Shown here: positions 1-9,526 of the stretch, one piece after another
Layout of the letters: each line of letters starts with the position of its first letter
How positions within the stretch are numbered: position 1 is the stretch's first letter
DNA from: an uncultured Acidimicrobiales bacterium
Lineage (GTDB): Bacteria; Actinomycetota; Acidimicrobiia; Acidimicrobiales; CALAML01
Reading direction: 5' to 3'
DNA: 64,000 nt
Assembly: GCA_937925845.1 (NCBI GenBank)
Contig: CALAML010000260.1
Coordinates: 1 to 64,000 of the forward strand
Notes under the pieces: model-generated
What the model was told of the DNA's origin: nothing
Database searches by the model: none
The model's input: only the letters and a program-made list of their open reading frames with translations
Made by a program: the position numbers and the translations under genes

Positions 1-1869
1 GTCCAACGAGGCCGCGGGACACGAAATCGCCGACAGCCCCGGCAAAGGGTCAGAGACGGAAACCGGATCCAACACCACGTTGCCGGTGTTCTCCACCACA
101 AACGTGTAGGTGATCACATCACCTTCAGAATCAACCCCATCACCATCGGTATCCGCCAACGAACCGGTCTTGACCAAGGTGATTTCTGGCTTGGGAACCA
201 GCGTGTTGGTGAAGCGGCAGGTGATGTCCTGGGTTGGGCCCGCGTTGACCTCCTGCTGGGGCAGCGTGACGTCGACCGTGGTCCCGGTCCCAGAACCGAC
301 GGACGCACCGGTGGCGTCCTGACAGGCGTAGGTGGTGGTGTAGTCGGCCAGGCTGGTTCCGCCCGCTCCCGATTCGCTCAGGGTCACGGTCACCGCGCTG
401 GTGGAGATGTCGGTGCCGGTCGTAACGTCCGGTCCATCGGTGTGGTACACCGTCACGCTGTTGGTGGTGCCACCGTCGCCGACGCCGGTGGCAGATGCGG
501 TTCCGTCTACCTCCAGGTCGAAGGTGCCGGTATCGCTCGCGGGGACTACAGCCTTGTCGATCCTCACCACCGGCTTGACGTGCAGCTTGTGATCCTCAAC
601 TTCACCGGAGTCGGCAAGGCCGGTCGGGCTGAGGACATCGGCTGCAGTATAGGCCGCCCGAACTCGCAGGAACGTCGGGCCCGCGGTGGCGGTGGCGGGC
701 ACGGTGAACGGAAGGGTGACCGACGTGGCGCCCGCGGCGAACGGCGCGCAGGCTCGCTCACCCACCTCGAAGGTCCCGTTGACGTTCCAGTCGATAAAGC
801 CACAGACCTGTCCCGCCTTGGACGCGCCGCTCAGGGGCACAGGCACGTTGTACACCGAGCCAATGGCCTCGACCGTCAGCGGTGGAAGGACAAGAACATC
901 GTCGGCATCACCATCGGCCATCGCACTGGCGTTGGGGCTCGGCGTGACGGTCGAGTGGTTCACGATGGTCGAGTTGTCGACCGTGACCGTGGATCCGATG
1001 CTCAGGTCGCCAACCACATGACTGGCCGCGAGAGCACCGTCGTAGCTGGCCGGAGCGTCACCGAAGTCTTCGTCGACCGATACCCCGAACACCCAGGCGT
1101 CGGACGCCGTGGCGAGGCTCGTCACGCCGCCGCCGATCACTTCTGTGATCCGCAGGTCGACGTCGAGGGTTATTGATGTGATGGTGCCGTCGATCCGCAC
1201 GCTGCCACATCCAGCGACCGCAGTCGCCCCCACCGACGCGTTGGTGGTCTCACAGTTGACCCAGGTTTCGGGATCGACGGTGGTCAACGTGGAGCCGGCG
1301 AGTGTCATATTGGTTGCGCCGCCGGATACCGAGCCAAAGCTGGCCCCGGGCGGGTTGCTCGACGCGATCGTCAACTGGGGGTGGAAGACGGTCGAGCGCA
1401 CGACGCCAGAGAAGTCACTCTGACGGCTGTTGCCACCCCAACCGGCGATGTAGAAAACCGGATCCTGCACCGGCTGGCTGAAGGTGACGGTGATGGTGCC
1501 CCGATCGGCGCAGACTCCGGTCTCGGTGGGGCAGTCCGCGGCGGAAGTAAGGATGCGGAGGCTCGGGGTGAACCGGGCGATCTGCGGGTCGAACATGGCG
1601 TTTTGTGCCCCACGCGAAGCAAGGGTGTCGTTCAGCAGGTCGATGCTGGTGTCGTCGGTGGTGGTTACATCGATGTCGAGCCCAGAGGGGTAGGTCGCCG
1701 ATGCGGCCGCACCACCTCCACTCCATGGGGTCGTGCCGTTTGGACCGACCAGTTGATACGAGTCAGCGGCGGGAATCCATGCGAGTTGCGCCGCCACCAG
1801 GGCAACGGTTGCGAGCAACAGGACGGCAAAGCGGGATCGCCGACGCCGCCCTAGAGGGGAAAGGGCCAT
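1..1869 (-). CDS. Secreted surface/adhesin-like protein, N-terminal part (runs off left edge)
   Basis: The minus strand is open from an ATG at 1869 to base 1 with no stop, giving 623 residues of a longer protein. Residues 1-37 form a signal peptide: an Arg-rich start (LGRRRRSR), a hydrophobic core ([18 protein letters not shown]), then PAADS. A beta-rich extracellular region follows. Around residues 270-425 is a module ending in GEVEDH, the hallmark of the GEVEDY domain found in bacterial surface proteins, preceded by the DFGDAPASY motif. The last residues read as a DUF11/DUF7507-type repeat ([18 protein letters not shown], then [20 protein letters not shown]). Such proteins are large, Thr/Asp-rich and cell-surface exposed. 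No clear Shine-Dalgarno sequence precedes the ATG. The ligand or partner is unknown, and the C-terminal anchor lies outside the window. Confidence 0.85.
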   Translation of the reverse strand, partial: MALSPLGRRRRSRFAVLLLATVALVAAQLAWIPAADSYQLVGPNGTTPWSGGGAAASATYPSGLDIDVTTTDDTSIDLLNDTLASRGAQNAMFDPQIARFTPSLRILTSAADCPTETGVCADRGTITVTFSQPVQDPVFYIAGWGGNSRQSDFSGVVRSTVFHPQLTIASSNPPGASFGSVSGGATNMTLAGSTLTTVDPETWVNCETTNASVGATAVAGCGSVRIDGTITSITLDVDLRITEVIGGGVTSLATASDAWVFGVSVDEDFGDAPASYDGALAASHVVGDLSIGSTVTVDNSTIVNHSTVTPSPNASAMADGDADDVLVLPPLTVEAIGSVYNVPVPLSGASKAGQVCGFIDWNVNGTFEVGERACAPFAAGATSVTLPFTVPATATAGPTFLRVRAAYTAADVLSPTGLADSGEVEDHKLHVKPVVRIDKAVVPASDTGTFDLEVDGTASATGVGDGGTTNSVTVYHTDGPDVTTGTDISTSAVTVTLSESGAGGTSLADYTTTYACQDATGASVGSGTGTTVDVTLPQQEVNAGPTQDITCRFTNTLVPKPEITLVKTGSLADTDGDGVDSEGDVITYTFVVENTGNVVLDPVSVSDPLPGLSAISCPAASLD

Positions 1870-1976
1870 ACGGCCATGTCGGCCGTATCACCCAAAATGC
1901 AAGGGGACTAGTCAGATCCGCGCCAATTTTGAACAGGATTCCGAACACTTTGTAGCGCCGCTACTACCTTGGACGC

Positions 1977-2441
1977 CTATTCAGCAACGAATCTCTCGAC
2001 GCGTAGGACGCACTCCAAATCGTCGCTGGAGAGGTCGAGACGAGCCGACCAGTCCACCGGTTCGCCGCTTGGCACATCATCAACGGTGGTCTGAACCACT
2101 CCTACCGTGTCCCGGTCGGCGTCAAGAAACGAGATGAAGATTCGGTAGGTCGCCGCCGCATCCGTGGGGTTGGTGACCTGCCCGGTGGCCACCCACTCGC
2201 TTCCCTCCGCCTCGCAGACGAGACCGGATACATCCCGCAGCGCTCCTGTCGCCTCGACATCACCGGGTTGGTCTTCGATCGCGACCCGGGCCTGCGGCTC
2301 TTCCGCCGTCTCACCAGCGCGGTCGCCCTCGCCGGCCTCCTCACCTCCATCATCCCCACAGCCAACGGCGACTACCGCGAGAAGCACAACGAGGGCCAAG
2401 CCGGCTCGCCACCGCCTGATCTGGTCAAGAAGGAGAATCAC
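1977..2441 (-). CDS. Small lipoprotein with FxLYD-like domain
   Basis: About 154 residues. From the GTG at 2441 the protein starts with a charged segment, a hydrophobic stretch (AGLALVVLLAVVAV) and a lipobox ending in GC, so it should be a lipid-anchored exported protein. A Gly/Glu/Asp-rich linker follows, then a compact domain with GQVTNPTDAAATYRIFISFL and VPSGE, resembling the FxLYD family of extracytoplasmic beta-sandwich domains. An in-frame upstream start (2597) would add 52 residues that are not signal-peptide-like, so the GTG was preferred. Function is unknown. It is divergent from the deacetylase gene on its right. Confidence 0.75.
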   Translation of the reverse strand: MILLLDQIRRWRAGLALVVLLAVVAVGCGDDGGEEAGEGDRAGETAEEPQARVAIEDQPGDVEATGALRDVSGLVCEAEGSEWVATGQVTNPTDAAATYRIFISFLDADRDTVGVVQTTVDDVPSGEPVDWSARLDLSSDDLECVLRVERFVAE

Positions 2442-2705
2442 CCTACGAGTCTGGCAGCGGAAGACCGCCGAGAGACAGACCCCTCTGCGACGGCACCCGG
2501 GCGCCGTCGCTGGGAGCCTACGGTCGGCGGTGAACCACGGGGCAACAACGTAAGCCTCGGCCCGGGGATTCGATACGAGCACCACGGGCAAATCCACCCA
2601 TCTTCAATGCCTTGGGTGAAGCGCGACTGAGGGGTAGATTGGGGGTGGGAAGAATGGGGGCAAGCCCCGACCACACCCCTGGCGGGGTTGAATCCAAAAG
2701 GCAAT

Positions 2706-3578
2706 ATGGATCAATCGGTTAATTCATCGGTGTTGGCGCGCAGGGCGGCTCGGTCGCCGATAGCGCAGCGTGCAATCAGGTCGTTGTCTTCGGTCGGCAC
2801 CAGGTGGCTGCAACGCAACGCCCGTGACGGCAACATCATCTTCGACACCGGTTCGCTGATGGTCATCGCCCCTCACCCCGATGACGAGTCCCTCGGTTGT
2901 GGCGGCACGATCGCCCGAAAGACCAGCCAGGGGCTGCCGGTCACGGTGGTGGTGGTTACCGACGGCCGCAACTCTCACAACTCAGAAACAATTAAGCCTG
3001 CGGAGTTGGCGGAGCTTCGGGCTGCGGAACTCCTGGATGCTGCGGCCGCCCTCGGGGTGGGTCCCGAAGATGTTCGTCTGCTCGGCTTCGAAGATGGTCA
3101 CGTCCCGGAGAGTTACGACGATGTCGTGCGCCAAATCGGCAAGTTGGTGCGCGAGGTTGCGCCCAACCAGCTGTTGATTCCGTCTCGTCAGGACGCCCAT
3201 CGGGATCATCGCACCGTCCACGATGCCGCCCGGGCTGCGGTCGAGGCCGCCACTGAAGCCGGCCACTTGGTCGACTGTCAGGTGCTGTCCTATTTGATCT
3301 GGTTCTGGAAGCCCGAGGCCTGGGTTGATCCCGACGCCAGCGTGCCGCGCATGTGTGCCCAGCTCCTGACTCGACCGGTTGCCTTTATGCGCCAGATCGG
3401 TCGGACCCGGACCGTGGTTGCGGTAGACACCGATCGGTTCAGAACCGCAAAGCGGGCCGCGGTGAACGCCCACCGCAGTCAAACCTCAAACATCACCGAC
3501 GAGCCGGGCTGGCGCACCATCCCCGCTGATGTCTGTGAAGACTTCATCTCCGGCCAAGAACTCTATCTCACCGACTGA
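2706..3578 (+). CDS. PIG-L family N-acetylsugar deacetylase
   Basis: 290 residues from the ATG at 2706, which has AAAAGG four bases upstream; an in-frame TTG at 2688 is the alternative. The PIG-L/LmbE zinc motif HPDDE is at residues 57-61 in the context VIAPHPDDESLGCGG, and the second zinc/catalytic motif HRDH is at about 165-168. Members of this family remove N-acetyl groups from GlcNAc-containing molecules (for example GlcNAc-PI and mycothiol or bacillithiol precursors) and also occur in glycan clusters. As the first gene of the polysaccharide region it may deacetylate a sugar unit of the exported glycan, but a mycothiol-type role cannot be excluded by sequence alone. Confidence 0.93.
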   Translation: MDQSVNSSVLARRAARSPIAQRAIRSLSSVGTRWLQRNARDGNIIFDTGSLMVIAPHPDDESLGCGGTIARKTSQGLPVTVVVVTDGRNSHNSETIKPAELAELRAAELLDAAAALGVGPEDVRLLGFEDGHVPESYDDVVRQIGKLVREVAPNQLLIPSRQDAHRDHRTVHDAARAAVEAATEAGHLVDCQVLSYLIWFWKPEAWVDPDASVPRMCAQLLTRPVAFMRQIGRTRTVVAVDTDRFRTAKRAAVNAHRSQTSNITDEPGWRTIPADVCEDFISGQELYLTD

Positions 3579-3879
3579 GAAGAGAAGCGGCACCAACCGA
3601 GAGCAGCGCGCGAGCCAGCGCGTCAGGCTGTTGCTGATGTGGTCTGAGTGCACCCCTGCGACAAAAGCGTCACCTCCGGCGCACCGCCCGGCACCCGGCG
3701 CGCTCGGTCCAAAGCGCAAAAGTGGGGATACCTCCCCGGTTGAATAGTTTGATCCCGACGTTCCCGCTTCATCGTCTGCGCTACTATCAGGGCCGAGCCA
3801 TCATCGGTCTGGTCGCCTACCGGCACCTGTTGCGTGGGCGTGTGGCTCTGGGAAGAGAACGAAGGCGGGAATCCAAAAA
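3579..3879. other. Intergenic region before the epimerase gene
   Basis: About 300 bases between the deacetylase stop and the epimerase start. It holds a Pro/Arg-rich open stretch with no convincing gene, the small ORF noted at 3722, and a TACTAT element (3782-3787) preceded by GCGC exactly as in the rpmH promoter at 55131. An AAGGCGGGA purine tract upstream of 3880 can serve as ribosome binding site. Confidence 0.5.
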
Positions 3880-3883
3880 ATGA
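3722..3883 (+). CDS. Possible very small ORF coupled to the epimerase gene
   Basis: A GTG at 3722 opens 53 codons ending in a TGA that overlaps the ATG of the epimerase gene (ATGA), the arrangement used in translational coupling. The peptide includes [18 protein letters not shown] and an Arg-rich end. I do not recognise it. A TACTAT promoter-like element lies inside it (3782-3787), so this may simply be a 5' leader. Low confidence. Confidence 0.2.
   Translation: MGIPPRLNSLIPTFPLHRLRYYQGRAIIGLVAYRHLLRGRVALGRERRRESKK
3782..3787 (+). promoter_or_regulatory. Candidate -10 element for the epimerase/glycosyltransferase operon
   Basis: TACTAT in the context GCGCTACTAT, identical to the element seven bases upstream of the rpmH start. 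No strong -35 is visible. It would give a leader of about 85 bases for the gene at 3880. Confidence 0.35.
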
Positions 3884-4947
3884 GTGTTGTAGTTGTGAGC
3901 GGGTCCGGTGGGCTGATCGGCTCTGAAGCGGCGACGAAGTTTGCGTCGCTCGGCTATCACGTGGTGGGCATCGATAACGACATGCGGAAAGTCTTCTTCG
4001 GCGAAGATGGCTCCACCGCGTGGAATGTTCGACGCCTGGTGGCGGAGTTGGGTTCAACCTATGAACACCATCACTGCGACATCCGTGACCGAGACGCGGT
4101 GAACAGCATCTTCGCCAAGTTCGGCTCTGCGGTCTCCGCGGTGATCCATACCGCGGCGCAACCGTCGCATGACTGGGCCGCACGAGAACCCTTTACCGAT
4201 TTCGACATCAACGCCGGCGGCACGCTGGCCATGCTGGAGGCGACCCGCCAGCACTGCCCCGAGGCTCCGTTTGTGTTCTGCAGCACCAACAAGGTCTACG
4301 GCGACGCCGCCAACTCCTTGCCGTTGCAGGAGATGGAGACCCGCTACGAGGTGCCCTTCGACCACACCTATCACCCCGGCATTCGCGAGGACATGTCGAT
4401 CGACGCCAGCCTCCACTCCATCTTTGGAGCGTCGAAGGTGGCCGCCGACGTCATGGTCCAGGAGTACGGCCGCTCCTTCGACATGCCGACGGTCTGTTTC
4501 CGTGGTGGCACCCTTACCGGCGGCTCACATTCCGCTTCGGAATTGCACGGCTTCCTCGCCTACCTGATGCGCTGCACCATGACCGGCCGGCCCTATACGG
4601 TCTTTGGCTACAAGGGCAAGCAGGTTCGCGACGCGATCCATTCCTCCGATCTCATCTCGGCTTTTACCTTCTATGTGAAGGATCCAAAGCCGGCTGCGGT
4701 CTACAACATCGGTGGTGGCCGTACGTCGCACTGCTCGGTGCTCGAGGCGATCGAGTTGTGCCAGCAGATCAGCGGTCGTGAACTGCGGTGGACCTACGAT
4801 GACACGAACCGCACGGGTGATCATCTCTGGTGGGTCAGCGACAACGGCGCCTTCGAACGTGATTACCCGGAATGGGGCCTCACCCAAGATGTCCCTGGCA
4901 TCCTCAAAGAAATTCACGCGTCCAACACCACCAACTGGACCCCGTAG
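3880..4947 (+). CDS. NAD-dependent sugar epimerase/dehydratase (extended SDR, CDP-paratose 2-epimerase-like)
   Basis: 355 residues. The N-terminal Rossmann motif GSGGLIGS (residues 8-15) binds [13 protein letters not shown] (90-99) and STNKVYGD (135-142) are typical of the sugar-nucleotide epimerase group related to CDP-paratose/tyvelose epimerases. At the normal YxxxK catalytic site the sequence is FGASK (182-186): Lys186 is present, but the tyrosine is phenylalanine. I recall the same FGASK in close relatives, so this is likely a subfamily trait rather than damage. It starts the plus-strand run epimerase-WecG-GT4-GT4, and probably prepares the sugar nucleotide used by the following transferases. 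The substrate cannot be set from sequence. Confidence 0.92.
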   Translation: MSVVVVSGSGGLIGSEAATKFASLGYHVVGIDNDMRKVFFGEDGSTAWNVRRLVAELGSTYEHHHCDIRDRDAVNSIFAKFGSAVSAVIHTAAQPSHDWAAREPFTDFDINAGGTLAMLEATRQHCPEAPFVFCSTNKVYGDAANSLPLQEMETRYEVPFDHTYHPGIREDMSIDASLHSIFGASKVAADVMVQEYGRSFDMPTVCFRGGTLTGGSHSASELHGFLAYLMRCTMTGRPYTVFGYKGKQVRDAIHSSDLISAFTFYVKDPKPAAVYNIGGGRTSHCSVLEAIELCQQISGRELRWTYDDTNRTGDHLWWVSDNGAFERDYPEWGLTQDVPGILKEIHASNTTNWTP

Positions 4948-4972
4948 CGGGACCCGAAAGGAAGGTGGCACG

Positions 4973-5776
4973 GTGAAAAACGAAGGTGGTTGCAACATCG
5001 CCGGAGTTCGGGTCCACGCGGTCGACTACGACTACACGGTGGAGCGCATTATCGACGCGGCGGTGGCCAATGAGCCGTTGAGCGTGAGTGCCTTGGCCGT
5101 CCATGGCGTGATGACCGGGGTCGATGATCCGGTGCATCGCGGGCGGTTGAACGGACTCGACCTGGTGACGCCCGACGGTCAGCCGGTGCGCTGGGCTCTG
5201 CGATGGCTCCACGGCATCAAGTTGGCTGATCGCGTGTACGGGCCAAACCTGATGCGTCAGACCGTCGCTCAGGCTGCTGAGAAGGGTCTGGCTATATACC
5301 TCTTTGGTGGCACCGAAGAGATTCTTGGTGAGCTCACCCGCAAGATTGAGGAAAAGCATCCGGACCTCATGATCCGCAGCGAGGCGTCTCAGTTCCGCAC
5401 CCTCGATGCCGCCGAGCGGGACGCTCTCGTAGCCCGCATTCGCGCTAGCGGAACCGACGTAGTGTTCGTGGGCCTCGGTTGTCCCCGCCAGGAGATCTTC
5501 GTATCGGAGATGGCCAAAGACGTTGGCCTGCCGATGCTGGCCTGCGGGGCGGCGTTCGAATACCTGGCCGAGATCAAGACCGAACCACCGGAGTGGGTGC
5601 AGAAGTCGGGCTTGCAGTGGTTCCAGCGGTTGCTGACCGACCCCAGGCGACTCTGGCACCGGTATCTGGTGTTGAACCCGCGTTTTGTCGCTCGGATTCT
5701 CGCCCAGTACAGCGGGCTGTGGAACCCGCGCCTCACCGACACTGAACCAGCGGGCGAACCGGTTCGTTACGGCTAA
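4973..5776 (+). CDS. WecG/TagA/CpsF family glycosyltransferase
   Basis: 267 residues from the GTG at 4973, preceded by GAAAGGAAGG. Signatures of the family are visible: TPDGQPVRW (the conserved Asp region that binds the substrate), YLFGGTEE and VFVGLGCPRQE, and the C-terminal WFQRLLTDPRRLWHRYL. Members transfer ManNAc, ManNAcA or related sugars from UDP-sugars onto undecaprenyl-PP-linked GlcNAc and act at the cytoplasmic membrane face. Here it should add the second sugar of a lipid-linked repeat unit. It follows the epimerase by 25 bases and precedes two GT4 genes, so all four probably form one operon. The sequence between start and first motif shows no membrane segment. Confidence 0.93.
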   Translation: MKNEGGCNIAGVRVHAVDYDYTVERIIDAAVANEPLSVSALAVHGVMTGVDDPVHRGRLNGLDLVTPDGQPVRWALRWLHGIKLADRVYGPNLMRQTVAQAAEKGLAIYLFGGTEEILGELTRKIEEKHPDLMIRSEASQFRTLDAAERDALVARIRASGTDVVFVGLGCPRQEIFVSEMAKDVGLPMLACGAAFEYLAEIKTEPPEWVQKSGLQWFQRLLTDPRRLWHRYLVLNPRFVARILAQYSGLWNPRLTDTEPAGEPVRYG

Positions 5777-5872
5777 GCCTGCGGAGCCGGGCTTCTCATC
5801 CCGGTTCGCCATGTTGTTGCGCCGGATCAGCGATAGGTGGCAACGCACCCAACCCCGTACTATCGGAAGTTG

Positions 5873-7111
5873 ATGTCCGAGCTCGATCACAAACGCCTTC
5901 GGGTGCTGATGTCGGCCTATTCCTGCGAGCCGGGCGGCGGCTCCGAGGACGGTGTCGGGTGGATGTGGGCATCGTTGGCCGCCCTCGACCATGAGGTGTG
6001 GGTGTTGACGCGCGAGAACAACGGCCCGGCCATCGAGGCGGCTATCGCGGTCCAACATGGACTGTCGTTGCATCCGGTCTATGTCGACTTGCCGCCGTGG
6101 GCCCGGTTTTGGAAGAAGGGGCTCCGCGGTCATCGCGCCTACTACATGCTTTGGCAGGCCCTGGCGCGACGCCGAGCGAACGCCTTGGCGGCTACTCAAG
6201 ACTTTGACGTGGTGCACCACCTCACCTGGGCGTCAGATTCGATGCCGGCATCGGTGGTTGGTGTTGGCGGGCTTCCCTCTGTGTGGGGTCCGGTTGGTGG
6301 CTCGCAGGCCATGCCTCGTTCGCTCTACCGATGGCTGTCGCCAAAGGACAAGGTGGCCGAGATGGGTCGGACGGTGCTGCTCGGGGTGTTGCGCCGTGGG
6401 TTTGGTCAGCGGGTGGCGGAGCGGGCCGACGTGACGGTGGCCCTCAACGGGGTGGTTCGGGATCGTTTCGAACCCCATGCCCACCGCCTTGAGGTGCGCC
6501 CGAACGTGGCCATCGATACCGCCGAGCTTGAGGCAAGCACCGGGGGTGTTGTCGCGTCAGGCGAGACCGGCGCCGAGCGCCCCTATCGGGCGGTGTTTGC
6601 CGGTCGGTTGTTGGCGTGGAAAGGGTTGCGCTTGGCGCTGGAGGCCTTGGCTCGACCCGAGGCGGCCCGCTGGACCCTCGATGTGTTTGGTGAGGGGCCC
6701 TTTGCCGACGAGGCCCGCCATCAGGTGGTGCGGTTGGGGTTGGCCGATCGGGTTCGGTTCCGCGATCGGATTCCTCGTGACGAACTTCTGGCTGAGGTCG
6801 CAGCCGCCGACGCCATGTTGCATCCGTCGATGCACGATTCGTCGCCGTGGAGTGTGGGGGAGGCGGTGATGGTCGGCACGCCGGTGGTGTGTCTTGACTA
6901 TGCCGGACCGGCCGCCATCATCGGCGAGACCGGCGGGGTGGCGGTGCCGATTTCCGGTGATGTTCCGGGCGCGCTGGCCCGGGCCCTGGCTCAGGTTGAG
7001 GGCACCCGGGTCACCACCGATGAGTGGTCATCGGATCAGGTGCGACCGTTGCTGAACCGTTGGTATGCCATGGCTCGCAGCGACCAAGCCACCAACGAGG
7101 TGTCTGCGTGA
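5873..7111 (+). CDS. GT4-family glycosyltransferase (exopolysaccharide assembly)
   Basis: 412 residues from the ATG at 5873 (GGAAG just upstream); an in-frame GTG at 5837 is possible. The N-terminus VLMSAYSCEPGGGSEDG is the usual start of a GT-B, family-4 subgroup. The C-terminal nucleotide-sugar domain carries VFAGRLLAWKGL and HPSMHDSSPWSVGEAVMVG, the region of the E-x7-E motif; the first Glu of that motif is not obvious. It acts in the cytoplasm on a lipid-linked intermediate using an NDP-sugar. Its stop codon overlaps the next start (GTGA), so it is translationally coupled to the next glycosyltransferase. Confidence 0.9.
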   Translation: MSELDHKRLRVLMSAYSCEPGGGSEDGVGWMWASLAALDHEVWVLTRENNGPAIEAAIAVQHGLSLHPVYVDLPPWARFWKKGLRGHRAYYMLWQALARRRANALAATQDFDVVHHLTWASDSMPASVVGVGGLPSVWGPVGGSQAMPRSLYRWLSPKDKVAEMGRTVLLGVLRRGFGQRVAERADVTVALNGVVRDRFEPHAHRLEVRPNVAIDTAELEASTGGVVASGETGAERPYRAVFAGRLLAWKGLRLALEALARPEAARWTLDVFGEGPFADEARHQVVRLGLADRVRFRDRIPRDELLAEVAAADAMLHPSMHDSSPWSVGEAVMVGTPVVCLDYAGPAAIIGETGGVAVPISGDVPGALARALAQVEGTRVTTDEWSSDQVRPLLNRWYAMARSDQATNEVSA

Positions 7112-8316
7112 AGATTCTCCAGGTGCACAACCACTACCTCCAGCCCGGTGGTGAAGACACGGTGGTGGGGCTTGAGGCCGAGCAGCTTCGGGAGCTGGGT
7201 CATGAGGTGGTGATCGAGCGTTCGACCAACCCGTCGGCGACGCTGCCGACGCTTGCCGATCTGGCCCGGGCCCCCTGGAACATGGCCCAGGCTCGACGGC
7301 TGGCTCGGCTGGTGCGGTCGGTGCGGCCCGAGGTGGTGCACGTGCACAACACCTGGTTCCATCTGTCGCCCGCGATCTTTGGCGCCATGCGGGCCGAAGG
7401 AGCAGCCATCGTGGCCACCCTCCACAACTACCGCGGGGTGTGCGCTTCGTACTCGTTGTTTCGCGATGGCGAGCCGTGCACGAAGTGTTTGGTCGATCAA
7501 AGTGCCCGTAGTGCCGTGGTCCACGCCTGCTACCGCGACTCGCGGGCCCAGACGCTGGCCCCGGCGGCCACCATCACCGTGGCTCGTAAGCGTCGAGTGT
7601 GGCACCACGATGTTGATGCCATCATCTGCCTCACCGATTTCGCTCGGGAGCAGTTCATCACTGCCGGCTATCCGTCGGATCGTTTGGTGGTGAAGCCCAA
7701 CTTTGCCGCCGATCCGGGCTCACGGTCGCAGGCGCCGTCGGCTTCAAACCGGGTGATCTTTGTGGGCCGTCTCACCGAGGAAAAGGGTGTGGGTCTGCTG
7801 CTGGAGGCGTGGGCTCAGGCTCAGCCCGAGGGCTTGGAACTGCATGTGATCGGCGATGGGCCACTACGAGCCGATGTGGATGCTGCTGCCGCGGCGTCTG
7901 CCGACGGCGCTTCGCCGGCACCGGTGGTGGCTCGCGGCTGGCTGGAGCCCGACGAGGTTCGCCACGAGATGCTGACCGGCCGGGCGCTGGCCTTCCCGTC
8001 GCGCTGGTTTGAGGGTTTCCCCCTCACGATGGTGGAGTCGATGGCTGCCGGTCTCCCGGTGGCTGCGTCGGAGCTTGGGGCCATGCCCACCATCCTTGGT
8101 GGGGAGCGCCACGATCGACCGCTGGGGTTTGATCCTACGGTCGCCGGTCTGGCCGCTGCGCTTGAACAGCTTCGGGACGATTCGCTGGTCGACCAGGCCG
8201 GCGCGGCCTGTCTCGACCGCTACCGCCGGAACTTCACCTCGACTGCGACGGGTCGTCGGCTGGTGGAGGTGTATCAACAGGCGGCTGAGCAACGGCGGCT
8301 TCAACCGCTTCCGTAA
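7108..8316 (+). CDS. GT4-family glycosyltransferase
   Basis: 402 residues from a GTG that overlaps the previous stop by 4 bases. KILQVHNHYLQPGGEDTV at the N-terminus and VHVHNTWF are typical of this GT4 group. A CxxC pair (EPCTKC, about residue 130) followed by one more Cys (VHACYRD) is a recurrent small insert in it. The sugar-nucleotide site is in FVGRLTEEKGVGLLLEAW and the E-x7-E motif in EGFPLTMVESMAAGLPV. Last gene of the plus-strand run. Its last 83 bases overlap the 3' end of the convergent flippase gene on the other strand, so no room is left for a separate terminator. Confidence 0.93.
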   Translation: MKILQVHNHYLQPGGEDTVVGLEAEQLRELGHEVVIERSTNPSATLPTLADLARAPWNMAQARRLARLVRSVRPEVVHVHNTWFHLSPAIFGAMRAEGAAIVATLHNYRGVCASYSLFRDGEPCTKCLVDQSARSAVVHACYRDSRAQTLAPAATITVARKRRVWHHDVDAIICLTDFAREQFITAGYPSDRLVVKPNFAADPGSRSQAPSASNRVIFVGRLTEEKGVGLLLEAWAQAQPEGLELHVIGDGPLRADVDAAAAASADGASPAPVVARGWLEPDEVRHEMLTGRALAFPSRWFEGFPLTMVESMAAGLPVAASELGAMPTILGGERHDRPLGFDPTVAGLAAALEQLRDDSLVDQAGAACLDRYRRNFTSTATGRRLVEVYQQAAEQRRLQPLP

Positions 8317-9526
8317 CCGCACGGGTACTGGCTCGCCACCACAGCACCGCCGAGTAGGTCATGGTAATGGCCGACAGGATCACCATGCCGCGGGCCCCGT
8401 CCCAAAGCGCCCCGATCAGCACGCCAGCCACCAAAACCGGTGTGGTGACCAGTCGCAGGTTGAGGCTGCGTTCCATTTGGGCGATCACCCGCAAGCCCAC
8501 TGCGCTCATGTTCACCACCGCCGCCGCCGGCAGGGTGAGCCCGACCCACAGCACCAGCTTGGATGCGTCGGGCCAGGTTTCGCCCAACAGCAGCTCGCCG
8601 AGTGAGTCCGGTATCGCCACCATGGCCACGATGGCCACCAGCGATACCCCGACCAACAACAGCACCGCTTTGTTGATTGCTCCGGGGAGTTGCTTGGGGG
8701 TTCTATCGAAGATGCGGCTTCCTTCTGGCACCAGGAACGACGAAGTGCCCGAGAACAGGACCAGCAATGGGCCGACGACGATGCCCACGCCGCGGTAGGC
8801 CGCCAGTTCGTCGAGGCCCAGGATGAAGCCCGCGACTACCTCGGTGATACGCGAAGCACCGGTCGAGGCCAGCCATTCGCCGCTAAGGTAGCGGCTGCCC
8901 TGCTGGAGTGATTCCCGCACCCATTTGCCGGCGCCGAGGAAGTCGGGCATCACCCCCATCTGCACCACACCAAAGAGCGTGGCCGCCCAGGCGCTGGCGC
9001 CCCAGGCCAGGATGAGTCGGGCCGCGTTGGCGCCGCCGAGGGCAAAGACGATGCCCACAAACACCACTTGGCTCACCATCCAGACGCCATCGTTGATGGC
9101 CGCGTTTTTTGGTTTGCCCTGGGCGAAGAAAGCGAAGCGCCAGGCATCCTGAGCCAGCAGTCCCGGCAGCGCCACCACCATGGTGTAGAGCGCCCCTTGC
9201 AACGGTTGGTTCACAAAGAAGCCGACCGCGGCCACGATCGCCCCCGACAACACACCAAAGACGGCGCTGGCCCCAACCGCGCCAGCGGCCACCCGCCGGA
9301 ACGTGTCGGGCTCGGCGGTGGCGTAGCGGATGGCGAGGATTTCAGTGAGCAGCGCCCGGGCTGCACCCATGGCCAGGAGGTAGGCGATAAAGGCACCGGC
9401 GAAGGCGCCGAACTGCACCTGTTCAAGACGGGAGGCGATGGCGAACGACAGGGCCACGTTGGTGAGGCTGGAGATGGCCTGGTCGGCCAGCGTCCATCCG
9501 GCTCGACGCCCCTGTACCGCTTCCAC
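8234..9526 (-). CDS. Wzx-type polysaccharide flippase (MOP superfamily membrane protein)
   Basis: 430 residues from a GTG at 9526 that overlaps the upstream stop by one base (TAGTG). The protein is highly hydrophobic, with about 12 membrane helices, for example GAFAGAFIAYLLAMGAARAL and VGIVVGPLLVLFSGTSSFLV. It has the layout of lipid-linked oligosaccharide flippases of the polysaccharide-biosynthesis/MATE-like superfamily, with a Pro-rich cytoplasmic C-terminal tail (PPVDTPPPADDPSQ). It would move undecaprenyl-PP-linked repeat units across the membrane for the polymerase at 17559. Fourth gene of a tightly overlapped minus-strand operon (15078 to 8234). Substrate unknown. Confidence 0.88.
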   Translation of the reverse strand: MEAVQGRRAGWTLADQAISSLTNVALSFAIASRLEQVQFGAFAGAFIAYLLAMGAARALLTEILAIRYATAEPDTFRRVAAGAVGASAVFGVLSGAIVAAVGFFVNQPLQGALYTMVVALPGLLAQDAWRFAFFAQGKPKNAAINDGVWMVSQVVFVGIVFALGGANAARLILAWGASAWAATLFGVVQMGVMPDFLGAGKWVRESLQQGSRYLSGEWLASTGASRITEVVAGFILGLDELAAYRGVGIVVGPLLVLFSGTSSFLVPEGSRIFDRTPKQLPGAINKAVLLLVGVSLVAIVAMVAIPDSLGELLLGETWPDASKLVLWVGLTLPAAAVVNMSAVGLRVIAQMERSLNLRLVTTPVLVAGVLIGALWDGARGMVILSAITMTYSAVLWWRASTRAVTEAVEAAVAQPPVDTPPPADDPSQSR

